Positions 46,023 through 57,511 of a stretch of DNA of 64,000 nucleotides are shown here, piece after piece (the stretch's first letter is position 1; each line of letters opens with the position of its first letter). The stretch lies in NCBI GenBank assembly GCA_963784195.1, contig CAWARA010000030.1, positions 124,001 to 188,000 on the forward strand, written 5' to 3'. Source of the stretch: CAVQAH01 sp963784195 (lineage in GTDB: Bacteria > Acidobacteriota > Vicinamibacteria > Vicinamibacterales > 2-12-FULL-66-21). Both the position numbers and the translations under genes were made by a program. The notes under the pieces were generated by a model. The model was not told the origin of the DNA. It did no database searches and worked only from the letters and a program-made list of their open reading frames with translations.

Positions 46023-47777
46023 ATGGCGCAGGCAGCCGCACAATCCGATCGCGATCTGACGTCCATTCACGAGGCGAGAACGCTGGTGCGCCGCGCGAAG
46101 GCTGCCGCCGACGCGCTCGCCGAGCTGAGCCAGGAACGGATCGACGCGATCATCGACGCGATGGCGGCCGCAGTCACGCCGCAGGCCGAGGCCCTCGCCA
46201 GGCTCGCCCACGAAGAAACCGGATACGGCGTCGCCGCCGACAAGGTCCAGAAGAACCTCTTCGCGTCGGAAAAGGTGTACCGCTTCATCCGGCCGATGAA
46301 AACGGTCGGTGTGATTCAGCGACTCGACGATCGCAAGGTAATCGAAATCGCGGAACCCTTCGGCGTCGTGGCGGCCATCGTCCCGTCGACGAATCCCACA
46401 TCCACGGCGATTTACAAGATCCTCATCTCGCTCAAAGCGCGTTGCCCGATTGTCATCTCCCCGCATCCGGCCGCGGTTCGATGCATCTCGCGGGTGGCGG
46501 AGATCATGTGGGAGGGTGCCCGCCAGGCCGGCGCGCCCGATGGATCGATCGGCTGGATGAGCACCGTGACCCTCGAAGGCACGCAGGAGCTGATGAAGGC
46601 GCGCGAGACGGCGGTGATTCTCGCGACCGGTGGCATGGGTCTCGTTCGCGCGGCGTATAGCGCTGGAAAGCCAGCCTACGGAGTGGGACCTGGCAACGCG
46701 CCAGCCTACATCGAGCGCTCCGCCGATCTCGCGAAAGCGGTGCGCGACATCGTCACGGGCAAGACCTTTGATAACGGCGTCCTCTGTTCGTCTGAGAACT
46801 CGGTGGTGGTCGATGCGCCGGTGCTCGACGAGGTGAAGCGCCTGTTCGCCGCCAACGGGGCGCACTTCATGTCCGCCTCTGAAATAGATGTCGTCGGCAA
46901 AGCGCTCGTCAGCCCACAGCGCCTGCCAAATCCGGCGCTGGTCGGGCGGCCGGCAACTTACATTGCAAAGCAGGCGGGCATCACCGTTCCCCCATCAACT
47001 CGTCTCCTCATTGCCGAGTTGGCTGGCGTAGGTCGTGACTTCCCGCTTTCAATCGAAAAGCTGTGTCCTGTTCTCTCGTTTTACGTGGTGAGCGACTGGC
47101 GTGAAGGTTGCGAGCGGTGCAAGCAAATCCTGCGGTATGGCGGCATGGGACACACCATGTCGATCCATTCCAGGAACGACGAGGTGATCCTGCAGTTCGG
47201 ACTGAAGAAGCCGGCGTATCGGATTGTCGTGAATACGCCAACCACGCATGGTTCGATCGGACTGACAACCGGGCTCGACCCGGCGATGACCCTGGGGTGC
47301 GGCGGGTTCGGCGGAAACATCACCTCCGACAACATCTCGCCGCGTCACCTGCTGAACATCAAGAGGCTCGCGTACGAAGTGACTCCAGCGGTTGTCAGTC
47401 AGCCGACAGCTAACCCGACTGCCCGCGAGCTTCCCAAAGCCCCTGCCCCGCCGCCAGCTCCTCGTGGCGTGGCAGCGGAACCGCTCGCCAGACGCATCGA
47501 CGAGTTTCTGGCATCGAGGGGTTATGCCGCGCCGCCGCCGGCATCGTCGGATCGGCCGCAGCCAGCCGGCGGAAGTCCGGCGCCGGTCTCCGTCCAGATG
47601 ACGCCGCCGGCCGTCGAAAAGCCAGCAGACTTCGTCTGTGAGGAGGACGTCCGGCAAGCTCTCAAAACTGGGAGGAAGATCACGATTGGGGAACGAACGA
47701 TCGTGACGCCCGCTGCCCGGGATTTAGGTGAGCAACACCGTCTTTTTGTTCAGGCGGGCTGGCCGATCACCGGGTGA
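46023..47777 (+). CDS. Microcompartment-associated CoA-acylating aldehyde dehydrogenase with C-terminal extension
   Basis: 584 residues. The ALDH core (residues about 10-460) has VVAAIVPSTNPTSTAIYKILISLKARCPIVISPHP, the GVGPGNAPAYI turn and the catalytic Cys255 in FDNGVLCSSENSVVV, as in PduP/EutE-type CoA-acylating enzymes. Beyond it is a Pro/Ala linker with an amphipathic helix (AAEPLARRIDEFLASRGYAA, residues about 485-505) that looks like an encapsulation peptide. A final module (residues 536-584) contains EEDVRQALKTGRKITIGERT and VTPAARDLGEQHRLF. The enzyme probably converts a toxic aldehyde to acyl-CoA inside the compartment. The upstream lyase is not in the window. Confidence 0.94.
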   Translation: MAQAAAQSDRDLTSIHEARTLVRRAKAAADALAELSQERIDAIIDAMAAAVTPQAEALARLAHEETGYGVAADKVQKNLFASEKVYRFIRPMKTVGVIQRLDDRKVIEIAEPFGVVAAIVPSTNPTSTAIYKILISLKARCPIVISPHPAAVRCISRVAEIMWEGARQAGAPDGSIGWMSTVTLEGTQELMKARETAVILATGGMGLVRAAYSAGKPAYGVGPGNAPAYIERSADLAKAVRDIVTGKTFDNGVLCSSENSVVVDAPVLDEVKRLFAANGAHFMSASEIDVVGKALVSPQRLPNPALVGRPATYIAKQAGITVPPSTRLLIAELAGVGRDFPLSIEKLCPVLSFYVVSDWREGCERCKQILRYGGMGHTMSIHSRNDEVILQFGLKKPAYRIVVNTPTTHGSIGLTTGLDPAMTLGCGGFGGNITSDNISPRHLLNIKRLAYEVTPAVVSQPTANPTARELPKAPAPPPAPRGVAAEPLARRIDEFLASRGYAAPPPASSDRPQPAGGSPAPVSVQMTPPAVEKPADFVCEEDVRQALKTGRKITIGERTIVTPAARDLGEQHRLFVQAGWPITG

Positions 47778-47823
47778 CGCCGTGCGCACTTTTGTCTGTT
47801 AGTGTTGAGCCAGTTGGGTTTAG

Positions 47824-47853
47824 TTGACCTCTAAGCCCGGCAGGTGCTAGAAT
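47824..47853 (+). promoter_or_regulatory. Promoter of the structured RNA / mltD leader
   Basis: TTGACC (47824-47829), an 18-base spacer, then TAGAAT (47848-47853). Transcription would begin at about 47860, exactly at the 5' strand of the closing stem of the RNA below. Confidence 0.65.
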
Positions 47854-47858
47854 ATCCT

Positions 47859-47990
47859 CCCCAGCTGTACTCAGGGAAGAGGCTACGCTGTCAGGGGTCC
47901 GGAAGCCCTTGGCCATCTGAACACGGGAGCCCCCTATGCCAGAGCTTGGAGCCCGCCGCCAAGGCGGGGCTGAGCGAAAGCGAGCTGGGG
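47859..47990 (+). ncRNA. Candidate structured RNA (about 132 nt) upstream of mltD
   Basis: The end strands CCCCAGCT (47859-47866) and AGCTGGGG (47983-47990) form a perfect 8-bp closing stem. Inside it CTCAG (47870-47874) pairs with CTGAG (47970-47974). A GC hairpin is CCCGCC (47952-47957) / GGCGGG (47963-47968). A further stem is CAGGGG/CCCTTG around TCCGGAAG (about 47892-47911). The promoter places the first base of the transcript at the closing stem, as for small RNAs. Family unassigned: SRP RNA, 6S RNA and c-di-AMP riboswitch were considered and none fits well. It could be an independent RNA or a riboswitch in the mltD leader (ATG at 48061). Confidence 0.45.
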
Positions 47991-48060
47991 GGCGACCTCA
48001 AAAGGGAGCAGGTTTCGCGGTTTGTTTCGCGTGACCGAAGCCCTGGCGGGAGCGCCCAGA

Positions 48061-49767
48061 ATGACGCATCGCGCGTTGCTGCCGGCCCTGGCAGCCGTCG
48101 GATTGACATTCTCTGTCACGGCTTGCGGCTCCAATCCGAAGCCGAAGGCCGCTCAGCCACCTGCCCCGGTGCAGAAGGCGCCCGAGCTACCCCCGGCACC
48201 GAAGCCCGATCCGATCACTGTCCTGATCGAGACCTCCGATCGGCATTTCCAGGCCGGTGAGCGTGAGCTCCACATGGGGCATCTCGATAAGGCGAAGGTG
48301 GAGTTCGATCGCGCCGTGGACGTCCTGCTCGAATCGCCTTATGGCGCCCGAACGGATTCCCGGCTCCGCGAACACTTCGACCGCCTGATCGATCGCATCA
48401 ACGCGTACGAGGTTTCCGCGCTCGAACAAGGCGACGGCTTCGCCGAAAAGACCTACGAGCCGGCATCAATCGACGAGCTCCTCAAGATCGCGACGTTCCC
48501 GAAGCCTGATGCCGACCTGGCGACGACCGAAGCGGTCAGAGCCGACCTGGCTGCGACCGAACACGACGTCCCAATCCCGCAGAACACCAAGGTGCTGTCG
48601 TACGTCGAGCTGTTCCAGGGACGGCTGCGCGACTACATTCACGAGAGCCTGACCCGCGGCACGAAGTACCTGCCGATGATTCAGGACGTGTTCCGGGCCG
48701 AGGGTATTCCCCTCGACCTCGCGTACATCCCGATCATCGAAAGCGGCTTCAAGACGAACGCGCTCTCGCGCGCCAGCGCCAAAGGCCCCTGGCAGTTCAT
48801 GCGGGCCACCGCGATCGAGCAGGGACTTCGCCACGACTGGTACATCGACGAACGATCCGATCCTGAGAAGGCAACGATTGCCGCTGCGAAATACCTGAAG
48901 TCCCTCCACAGGCTGTTCGACGGCGACTGGCACCTCGTGCTCGCCGCCTATAACGGCGGGATGGGCCGCGTGCAGCGCGCGGTCAAGCGATCGGGAGTCG
49001 ACGACTTCTGGTCGCTGTCGCAGAGCTCGCGCTACCTGCCGCGCGAAACGCGTGAATACGTTCCTCTCATCCTGGCCGCCATCATCGTCGCCCGAAACCC
49101 CTCGCAATACGGCTTCGAGATCGTGGCCGAAGAGCCTGTGCCTTTCGAGAAGGTCACGCTCCCCCGCGCGATCGACCTGCGTCGCGTGGCCGAGTGGACG
49201 GGCTGCTCAATCGACGAGATTCAGGCGCTCAACCCGGAATTGCGCCGTTGGACGACGCCGGTGAGGGACAAGGATTACGAGCTCAGGGTCCCGCTCGGCA
49301 CCGCGGAGCTGTTCACGGCGAAGCTGAGCGAGGCATCGCCCGGCGATCTCGCGTCGCTGAAGTGGCACACCGTGAAGAAGGGCGAAACGCTCGCGACGAT
49401 CGCGCGGAAGCTCAGGGTCAGCCGCGTCGATCTGGCGGAAGCGAATTCGATGTCCACGCGGGCAAAACTTCGAGCCGGCCAGGAACTCGTGATTCCGCGG
49501 GCTCCGGCGACACTGCTTGCAACCAATACGAAGCGTGCCGCGCCGACGGCTGTCGCGTCGCGCTCGATTTCAGGGCCGGCCGCGGTCGCCGACGATGAGG
49601 AACCGAAGGCGCGGACCATCACGCATCGCGTCAAGCGCGGCGATACGCTGTTTGGGATCGCGCGCCTCTACGACACGACCGTGGACAAGATCAAGAGCGT
49701 GAACCGCCTGCGCAGCAACGTCATCTCCCCCGGGCTCCGGCTGAAGATCGTTCAAGAGACCCCCTAG
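48061..49767 (+). CDS. mltD: MltD-type membrane-bound lytic transglycosylase with LysM domains
   Basis: About 568 residues from ATG 48061, chosen because a signal peptide with lipobox (LAAVGLTFSVTAC) begins there; the longer frame starts inside the leader. The SLT domain carries the catalytic Glu in YIPIIESGFKTNALSRASAKGPWQFM and AAYNGGMGRVQRAVKRSG. C-terminal LysM domains are seen as WHTVKKGETLATIARKLRVSRVDLAEANSM and HRVKRGDTLFGIARLYDTTVDKIKSVNRL. It cleaves peptidoglycan in the periplasm. Its own promoter and a possible regulatory RNA lie upstream, and a strong terminator follows. Confidence 0.95.
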   Translation: MTHRALLPALAAVGLTFSVTACGSNPKPKAAQPPAPVQKAPELPPAPKPDPITVLIETSDRHFQAGERELHMGHLDKAKVEFDRAVDVLLESPYGARTDSRLREHFDRLIDRINAYEVSALEQGDGFAEKTYEPASIDELLKIATFPKPDADLATTEAVRADLAATEHDVPIPQNTKVLSYVELFQGRLRDYIHESLTRGTKYLPMIQDVFRAEGIPLDLAYIPIIESGFKTNALSRASAKGPWQFMRATAIEQGLRHDWYIDERSDPEKATIAAAKYLKSLHRLFDGDWHLVLAAYNGGMGRVQRAVKRSGVDDFWSLSQSSRYLPRETREYVPLILAAIIVARNPSQYGFEIVAEEPVPFEKVTLPRAIDLRRVAEWTGCSIDEIQALNPELRRWTTPVRDKDYELRVPLGTAELFTAKLSEASPGDLASLKWHTVKKGETLATIARKLRVSRVDLAEANSMSTRAKLRAGQELVIPRAPATLLATNTKRAAPTAVASRSISGPAAVADDEEPKARTITHRVKRGDTLFGIARLYDTTVDKIKSVNRLRSNVISPGLRLKIVQETP

Positions 49768-49844
49768 CCGATAGGCTCCTCGATCTCAAAAACTGATCGC
49801 CCGCCGCCTGCGGGCGCGATCAGATTCTCAATCCTTCGAACCGC

Positions 49845-49868
49845 AAAGGCCGGATTTCCGGCCTTTTT
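49845..49868 (+). terminator. Rho-independent terminator after mltD
   Basis: GGCCGG/CCGGCC stem extended by flanking A/T pairs, with a loop of about 4 bases and a TTTTT tail (49845-49868). It lies 78-101 bases after the mltD stop and about 30 bases before comM. Confidence 0.85.
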
Positions 49869-49899
49869 CATCTGTCCTCCCGTTTGCACCTTCGCGCGC

Positions 49900-51408
49900 A
49901 TGCTTGCGTGCATGCGCACCGCGGCGGTGTTCGGCATCGAAGCCTGCACGGTGCAGGTCGAAGTGGACGTGACGGTCGGACTCCCCTCGTTCACGATGGT
50001 CGGGCTGCCCGACATCAGCGTGCGCGAAAGCCGCGACCGGGTGCGTAGCGCCATCCGAAACTCCGGCTATGAGCTGAAGCCGCGAAAGATCACGGTCAAC
50101 CTCGCCCCTGCGGACATTCGCAAGGCGGGGTCGTCATTCGACTTGCCGATCGCGCTTGGCGTGCTGGCGGCATCCGGGTTGATCAAGCGTCGCGACGTTG
50201 CGGAGATCCTGCTGGTCGGCGAGCTCTCCCTGGATGGCGCGATCCAGACGGCGCGCGGGGTGCTGCCAATCGCCGCGGCGGCGCGGCGCGAGCGATACAG
50301 CGGCCTGCTCCTCCCCTCTCCGAACACGGCCGAGGCTGCCGTGGTGGAAGGGCTCTCACTCTTTCCAGTCCGCTCGCTCGCCGAAGCAGTCGAGGCGCTG
50401 AACGATCCCGAGGCGTACCTTGCCGTCAATCGCCCGACGCCCGCGGAGCGGCGGCGTCCGGTCGACGACGCGCCCGACGGGGACTTCGCCGACGTCCGCG
50501 GCCAGGCGCTCGCGCGCCGCGCGCTGGAGATCGCGGCGGCCGGCGGTCACAACACGCTGATGATTGGAGCACCCGGTGCAGGCAAGACGATGATGGCGCG
50601 ACGAGTCGCCGGAATCCTTCCGGAGCTGACGTTCGACGAAGCTCTCGAGGCAACGGCGATTCATTCGGTCGCGGGCCTCCTGCCACCCGGCACGCGTCTC
50701 CTGTCCGCGCGGCCGTTTCGCGCGCCGCATCACACGATCTCGGAGGTCGCGCTGGTCGGCGGCGGGCAGCATCCGCGACCCGGCGAGATCAGCCTCGCCC
50801 ACCACGGCGTGCTCTTCCTGGACGAGATGCCGGAATTCAACCGGCGTGCCCTCGAGGTCCTGCGTCAGCCGCTCGAAGAAGGGTGCGTGCGCATCGCGCG
50901 CGCTGCACGGACCGCGGTCTTTCCCGCGCGCTTCATGCTGATTGGGGCGATGAACCCGTGCCCGTGCGGGTACGCCGGGGATCGGCATCGCCCGTGCCGG
51001 TGCTCACCCCTGCAGGTTGCGCGCTACGCAGGCCGGCTGTCAGGTCCGCTCCGCGATCGCATCGACCTCACCGTTCCGGTCGCAGCACTTCCCGCGCGCG
51101 ACCTTCAGGACGGGGCGGAAGGAGAATCGTCGGCGTCGATTCGCCAACGGGTCGTGTCCGCGCGCGAGCGGCAACTGCAGCGCGACGGCGTGCTGAACGC
51201 GCGCCTCACCGGCCGCCGCCTGCGCGCCCGCGCACGACTGGAGAACGACGCACGCGCGCTGCTTGGACGAGCGCTGACCCGCCTGGCGCTCAGCGCCCGC
51301 GGCTACGACCGTGTCCTGCGCGTCTCACGCACGATTGCCGACCTCGATGGCGCGGAGGAGATCTCGGCGGAGCACCTGGGTGAGGCGCTGCAGTTCAGAG
51401 GGGACTAG
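49900..51408 (+). CDS. comM: ComM/YifB-family Mg-chelatase-like AAA+ ATPase
   Basis: 502 residues. The N-terminal chelatase-I domain (VFGIEACTVQVEVDVTVGLPSFTMVGLPD) is followed by the Mg-chelatase AAA+ domain: Walker A GAPGAGKTMMARR, the HHTISEVALVGGG segment, Walker B LFLDEMPEFN and the Zn-like NPCPCGYAGD, with a helical C-terminal domain. ComM acts in branch migration during natural transformation. It stands alone between a terminator and a repeat-like gap. The ATG 49900 is close to the family start. Confidence 0.96.
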   Translation: MLACMRTAAVFGIEACTVQVEVDVTVGLPSFTMVGLPDISVRESRDRVRSAIRNSGYELKPRKITVNLAPADIRKAGSSFDLPIALGVLAASGLIKRRDVAEILLVGELSLDGAIQTARGVLPIAAAARRERYSGLLLPSPNTAEAAVVEGLSLFPVRSLAEAVEALNDPEAYLAVNRPTPAERRRPVDDAPDGDFADVRGQALARRALEIAAAGGHNTLMIGAPGAGKTMMARRVAGILPELTFDEALEATAIHSVAGLLPPGTRLLSARPFRAPHHTISEVALVGGGQHPRPGEISLAHHGVLFLDEMPEFNRRALEVLRQPLEEGCVRIARAARTAVFPARFMLIGAMNPCPCGYAGDRHRPCRCSPLQVARYAGRLSGPLRDRIDLTVPVAALPARDLQDGAEGESSASIRQRVVSARERQLQRDGVLNARLTGRRLRARARLENDARALLGRALTRLALSARGYDRVLRVSRTIADLDGAEEISAEHLGEALQFRGD

Positions 51409-51730
51409 CAGAATGGGCGATGGGCGAATGGGCAGATCGGCTAAGGCCAGTGGGCACATGGTCAGATTGCCATTGACGGTTACGATTCGCGATCGCCGAT
51501 TTCCGAAGGGCGATGCCGGGCCGTCGATTCCCAAAGCACTGCGCCAGACGGCCGTTGCAGCCGATAGTGCAATTGGGTGTCCTTTTGGGCATATGGACGG
51601 GCCCGCCAGCTCGTCCCAGGCTCGCAGTCGGTTGTTTTCACCCTTGACAGCTCTATGGTAGAGTTCCCCGTTCTATCCAGATGGTCGTTGCGCTGACGAG
51701 GTAAGGACCCAGTCCGCGCTGAGAGCACCG
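51409..51730. other. Intergenic region (322 bases), repeat-like, promoter elements near the end
   Basis: No gene is supported. The first part has the word GAATGGGC repeated irregularly (about 51411-51435) and is followed by scattered inverted words. A TTGACA at 51644-51649 is followed by the symmetric CTCTAtggTAGAG (51651-51663), plausibly a promoter with an operator for the M23 peptidase gene. No clean -10 box at 17 bases is visible. Confidence 0.5.
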
Positions 51731-52633
51731 TTGTTTTCCAGACGTTTTTCAGTCGTCATCGCCGATCGGTCGACGGGTGCTGTCCGTCGTCTGACCATTC
51801 GTGCGTGGATCGTGGGCGCCGCGATCGCGTGTGCGGTTGCGCTTCCGATCGTGATTGGTCTCGGCGCGCGGTGGAGTGCCCAGGCGGAGATTTACGAGCT
51901 TCGCGCCAGCAACGAGAATCTCACGCTCGAGAACGAGAGCTATCGCGCGGCCACCGCGCAGCTCTCGTCGCAGATCTCTGCGCTTCAGTCTGCCGTCGAT
52001 GAAATCGGTGGTGAGGCCGCGGTCGATCCCGAATCGAACCGGGCGATGGAGCGGTTGCCGGCCATCGTCAGGTCGCGGGCGATGGGCGGCGGGACAACGG
52101 CGTCCGTCGCGCCGATCGTCAGCGGTCCATTCGGCCACGGCGACGCGGTCTTCGGGGTGCTCAAAGACATCCTTGGCGTGATCGAGGATCGCCTGCACAC
52201 GGTGCGCGATGGCGTCGAACGCCGTCAGCTGCTCGCCCGGGCGACACCGTCGATCTGGCCGGTGCCAGGATGGCTGTCGTCAGCTTACGGAAACCGCCGC
52301 GATCCGTTCACGGGCGCCGCAGACTTTCATCCGGGCCTGGACATCTCCGCGGACCGTGGCGAGCCCGTGCTCGCGACCGCCGACGGGATCGTGACGAGCT
52401 CATCGATGAGCGGCAACTACGGCAATCTCGTCGTCGTCGATCACGGGTTCGGGATCACCACCAAGTACGGCCACCTGTCACGCTTTGCCGTGATGAACGG
52501 ACAAGAGGTTCGTCGTGGCGCCGTGATCGGATACGTTGGATCGACCGGCCGCTCCACCAGTCCCCACCTGCATTACGAAATCTGGGTCAATGGTCAACTG
52601 ACCAATCCCCTGCGATTGCTCGGTCCTCGCTAA
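51731..52633 (+). CDS. M23-family (LytM) peptidase, membrane-anchored
   Basis: 300 residues from TTG 51731. An N-terminal membrane segment (AWIVGAAIACAVALPIVIGLG) is followed by a coiled coil (EIYELRASNENLTLENESY) and a C-terminal M23 domain (AYGNRRDPFTGAADFHPGLD, YGNLVVVDHGFGITTKYGHLSRF, GSTGRSTSPHLHYEIW). The zinc ligands HxxxD and HxH are present, so the domain is probably active. It sits before secA with about 130 bases between. Cell-wall hydrolase, or an EnvC/NlpD-like activator. Confidence 0.94.
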   Translation: MFSRRFSVVIADRSTGAVRRLTIRAWIVGAAIACAVALPIVIGLGARWSAQAEIYELRASNENLTLENESYRAATAQLSSQISALQSAVDEIGGEAAVDPESNRAMERLPAIVRSRAMGGGTTASVAPIVSGPFGHGDAVFGVLKDILGVIEDRLHTVRDGVERRQLLARATPSIWPVPGWLSSAYGNRRDPFTGAADFHPGLDISADRGEPVLATADGIVTSSSMSGNYGNLVVVDHGFGITTKYGHLSRFAVMNGQEVRRGAVIGYVGSTGRSTSPHLHYEIWVNGQLTNPLRLLGPR

Positions 52634-52662
52634 GGATCTTGAAGCGGTAAGGCCCACGATTA

Positions 52663-52692
52663 TTGACCTGCGGAAGCGCGGTCCCGTACAAT
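52663..52692 (+). promoter_or_regulatory. Likely promoter of secA
   Basis: TTGACC (52663-52668), an 18-base spacer, then TACAAT (52687-52692), about 73 bases before the secA ATG at 52765. Both boxes are near consensus. Confidence 0.65.
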
Positions 52693-52764
52693 CAACTGAT
52701 ATCCGGATCGCTTCCGCGCCTGCCGTAGCACCTGCCGCGGCGTGAGGAACGTCCCGGCCTCCGC

Positions 52765-55678
<2,914 letters not shown>

Positions 55679-55680
55679 CG

Positions 55681-55718
55681 CAAGTGCGCAAGTGCGCGGG
55701 TGCGCAAGTGCGCAAGTG
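55681..55718 (+). repeat. 8-bp repeat array (CAAGTGCG) after secA
   Basis: Tandem 8-mers of the same word as at 34924-35125 (CAAGTGCG, CGGGTGCG, CAAGTGCA), four or five copies directly after the secA stop. Confidence 0.85.
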
Positions 55719-55732
55719 CACCAGTACCCGGC

Positions 55733-55759
55733 AGGCAGCAGAGCATCGCTGCCTTTTTT
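55733..55759 (+). terminator. Rho-independent terminator after secA
   Basis: AGGCAGC (55733-55739) pairs with GCTGCCT (55748-55754) and is followed by a run of T, about 55 bases after the secA stop. Confidence 0.8.
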
Positions 55760-55796
55760 GTTTTTAGCGCCAGCGCCCGCGGCTCCGCGAGCGAGA

Positions 55797-55822
55797 GCGC
55801 ATGGGGGTGGGGCCCCATGCGC
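55797..55822 (+). promoter_or_regulatory. Hairpin in the guaB leader
   Basis: GCGCATGGGG (55797-55806) pairs perfectly with CCCCATGCGC (55813-55822), ending 20 bases before the guaB ATG, where it could affect ribosome access. No purine riboswitch was recognised. Confidence 0.5.
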
Positions 55823-55842
55823 ACCAAGAAAAGAGCTAGTGA

Positions 55843-57369
55843 ATGGAAACCAGAACGGACGTCCTGAATACGGATCAGATCTCAGTCGGACTCTCTACGG
55901 CGCTGACGTTTGACGATGTGCTGCTGGTGCCGCGGCATTCGACAGTGGTTCCCAGTCAGGTCGACGTCACCTCGGCAGTGACACGTAACATCCGCGTCAA
56001 CGTGCCGCTGATGAGCGCGGCGATGGATACGGTTACGGAGTCGCGCCTCGCCATTGCGATGGCGCAGCAGGGCGGCATCGGGGTCATTCACAAGAACCTC
56101 AGCCTGGAGGAACAAGCCTCCGAAGTCGACCGCGTCAAGCGCTCCGAGAGCGGCATGATCGTCAACCCGATCACGCTGTCGCCGTCCAACCGCATCTTCG
56201 AAGCGCTCGAGCTGATGAAGAAGTACCGGATCTCGGGCGTGCCGATCACCCAGGACGGCAGCAAGGAAGGGCGCCTCGTCGGAATCCTGACGAACCGCGA
56301 TCTGCGGTTCGAGTCGAACCTGGATCGGCCGATCTCCGACATCATGACGCGCGATCCGCTGTTCACGGTTCCGGTGGGCACGACGCTCGAGCAGGCGCGC
56401 CAGTTCCTGCACCGTCACAAGGTCGAGAAGCTCCTGGTTGTCGACGACCGCTTCATGCTGAAAGGCCTGATCACGGTCAAGGACATTCAGAAGATGATCA
56501 AGTACCCGAGTGCGGCGAAGGACTCGCTGGGACGCCTGCGCGTCGGCGCAGCGGTAGGCGTCGGCCGCGATTCGATGGAGCGCGCTGAGGCGCTCGTCGC
56601 GGCGCACGTGGACATCCTGGTCGTCGACACCGCCCACGGGCATTCGCAGGGCGTGCTCGACATGGTCAAGCAGCTGCGCCGTCAGTTCAAGGACGTCGAT
56701 CTGATCGCCGGCAACGTCGCCACCGCCGAAGCGACCGAAGCGCTGATCGAACTGGGCGTGGACGCCGTCAAGGTTGGCATCGGAGCGGGTTCAATCTGCA
56801 CCACGCGCGTCGTCGCGGGCATCGGCGTGCCGATGATCACGGCCGTCGCCGACTGCGCGCGCGTCGCCGCGAGACGCCGCGTTCCGATCATTGCCGACGG
56901 TGGCATTCGCTACTCCGGGGACATCACCAAGGCGATCTCCGTCGGGGCGAGCGCCGTCATGATCGGCAGCCTGTTCGCAGGCACCGACGAGAGCCCGGGC
57001 GAGATGATTCTGTATCAGGGCCGGAGCTTCAAGGAATACCGCGGGATGGGATCGATGGGCGCCATGCGCCGGGGCAGCCGCGACCGCTACTTCCAGGACG
57101 AGTTCGATCTCGACGCGAATCCTGATGCCGCAGAAAAGCTCGTTCCGGAAGGGATCGAGGGACGCGTCGCCCACAAGGGCAGCGTCGCCGCCATGATCCA
57201 CCAGCTGGTCGGCGGCCTCCGCGCGGGTATGGGCTACTGCGGCTGTCAGGACATCCCCACACTCCAGCGCGAAGCCCGCCTCATCCGCGTCAGCCCCGCC
57301 GGCCTGCGGGAAGGCCACGTGCACGACGTGATTATTACGAAAGAAGCGCCTAACTATCGGGTTGAATAG
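55843..57369 (+). CDS. guaB: Inosine-5'-monophosphate dehydrogenase
   Basis: Rate-limiting step to GMP (IMP to XMP, NAD-dependent). 508 residues. TFDDVLLVPRHSTVVPSQVD near the N-terminus, two CBS domains (about residues 95-225), the catalytic Cys319 (nt 56797-56799) in GAGSICTTRVVAG, the GGIRYSGDITKAISVGA loop, and the flap YRGMGSMGAMRRGSRDRYF are all present. Cytoplasmic tetramer. It stands alone after a terminator and before a repeat pair. Confidence 0.98.
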   Translation: METRTDVLNTDQISVGLSTALTFDDVLLVPRHSTVVPSQVDVTSAVTRNIRVNVPLMSAAMDTVTESRLAIAMAQQGGIGVIHKNLSLEEQASEVDRVKRSESGMIVNPITLSPSNRIFEALELMKKYRISGVPITQDGSKEGRLVGILTNRDLRFESNLDRPISDIMTRDPLFTVPVGTTLEQARQFLHRHKVEKLLVVDDRFMLKGLITVKDIQKMIKYPSAAKDSLGRLRVGAAVGVGRDSMERAEALVAAHVDILVVDTAHGHSQGVLDMVKQLRRQFKDVDLIAGNVATAEATEALIELGVDAVKVGIGAGSICTTRVVAGIGVPMITAVADCARVAARRRVPIIADGGIRYSGDITKAISVGASAVMIGSLFAGTDESPGEMILYQGRSFKEYRGMGSMGAMRRGSRDRYFQDEFDLDANPDAAEKLVPEGIEGRVAHKGSVAAMIHQLVGGLRAGMGYCGCQDIPTLQREARLIRVSPAGLREGHVHDVIITKEAPNYRVE

Positions 57370-57386
57370 AAACGTTCGTTGTTCGT

Positions 57387-57468
57387 GGTTCGTGGTCCGT
57401 CGCTCGTAGCTCGTAGAGCCCTTATGTGGATTTGGGTTTTTCGAGCCACGAGCGACGATCCACGAACC
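57387..57468. repeat. 27-bp imperfect inverted repeat after guaB
   Basis: 57387-57413 and 57442-57468 are reverse complements at 24 of 27 positions, with a 28-base loop. The words (GGTTCGTGG..., CGTGGCTCG) are those of the 9890-10034 element. Confidence 0.85.
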
Positions 57469-57511
57469 ACGGACGGTTAACATTTCTAGACGCGCTATCG
57501 TCTCAGTCGTT

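Noticed and set aside
47859..47990. Signal recognition particle RNA
   Set aside because: The segment TCAGGGGTCCGGAAGCCC recalls the SRP apical loop but lacks the GGAAGGAAGCAG continuation, and the closing stem is different.
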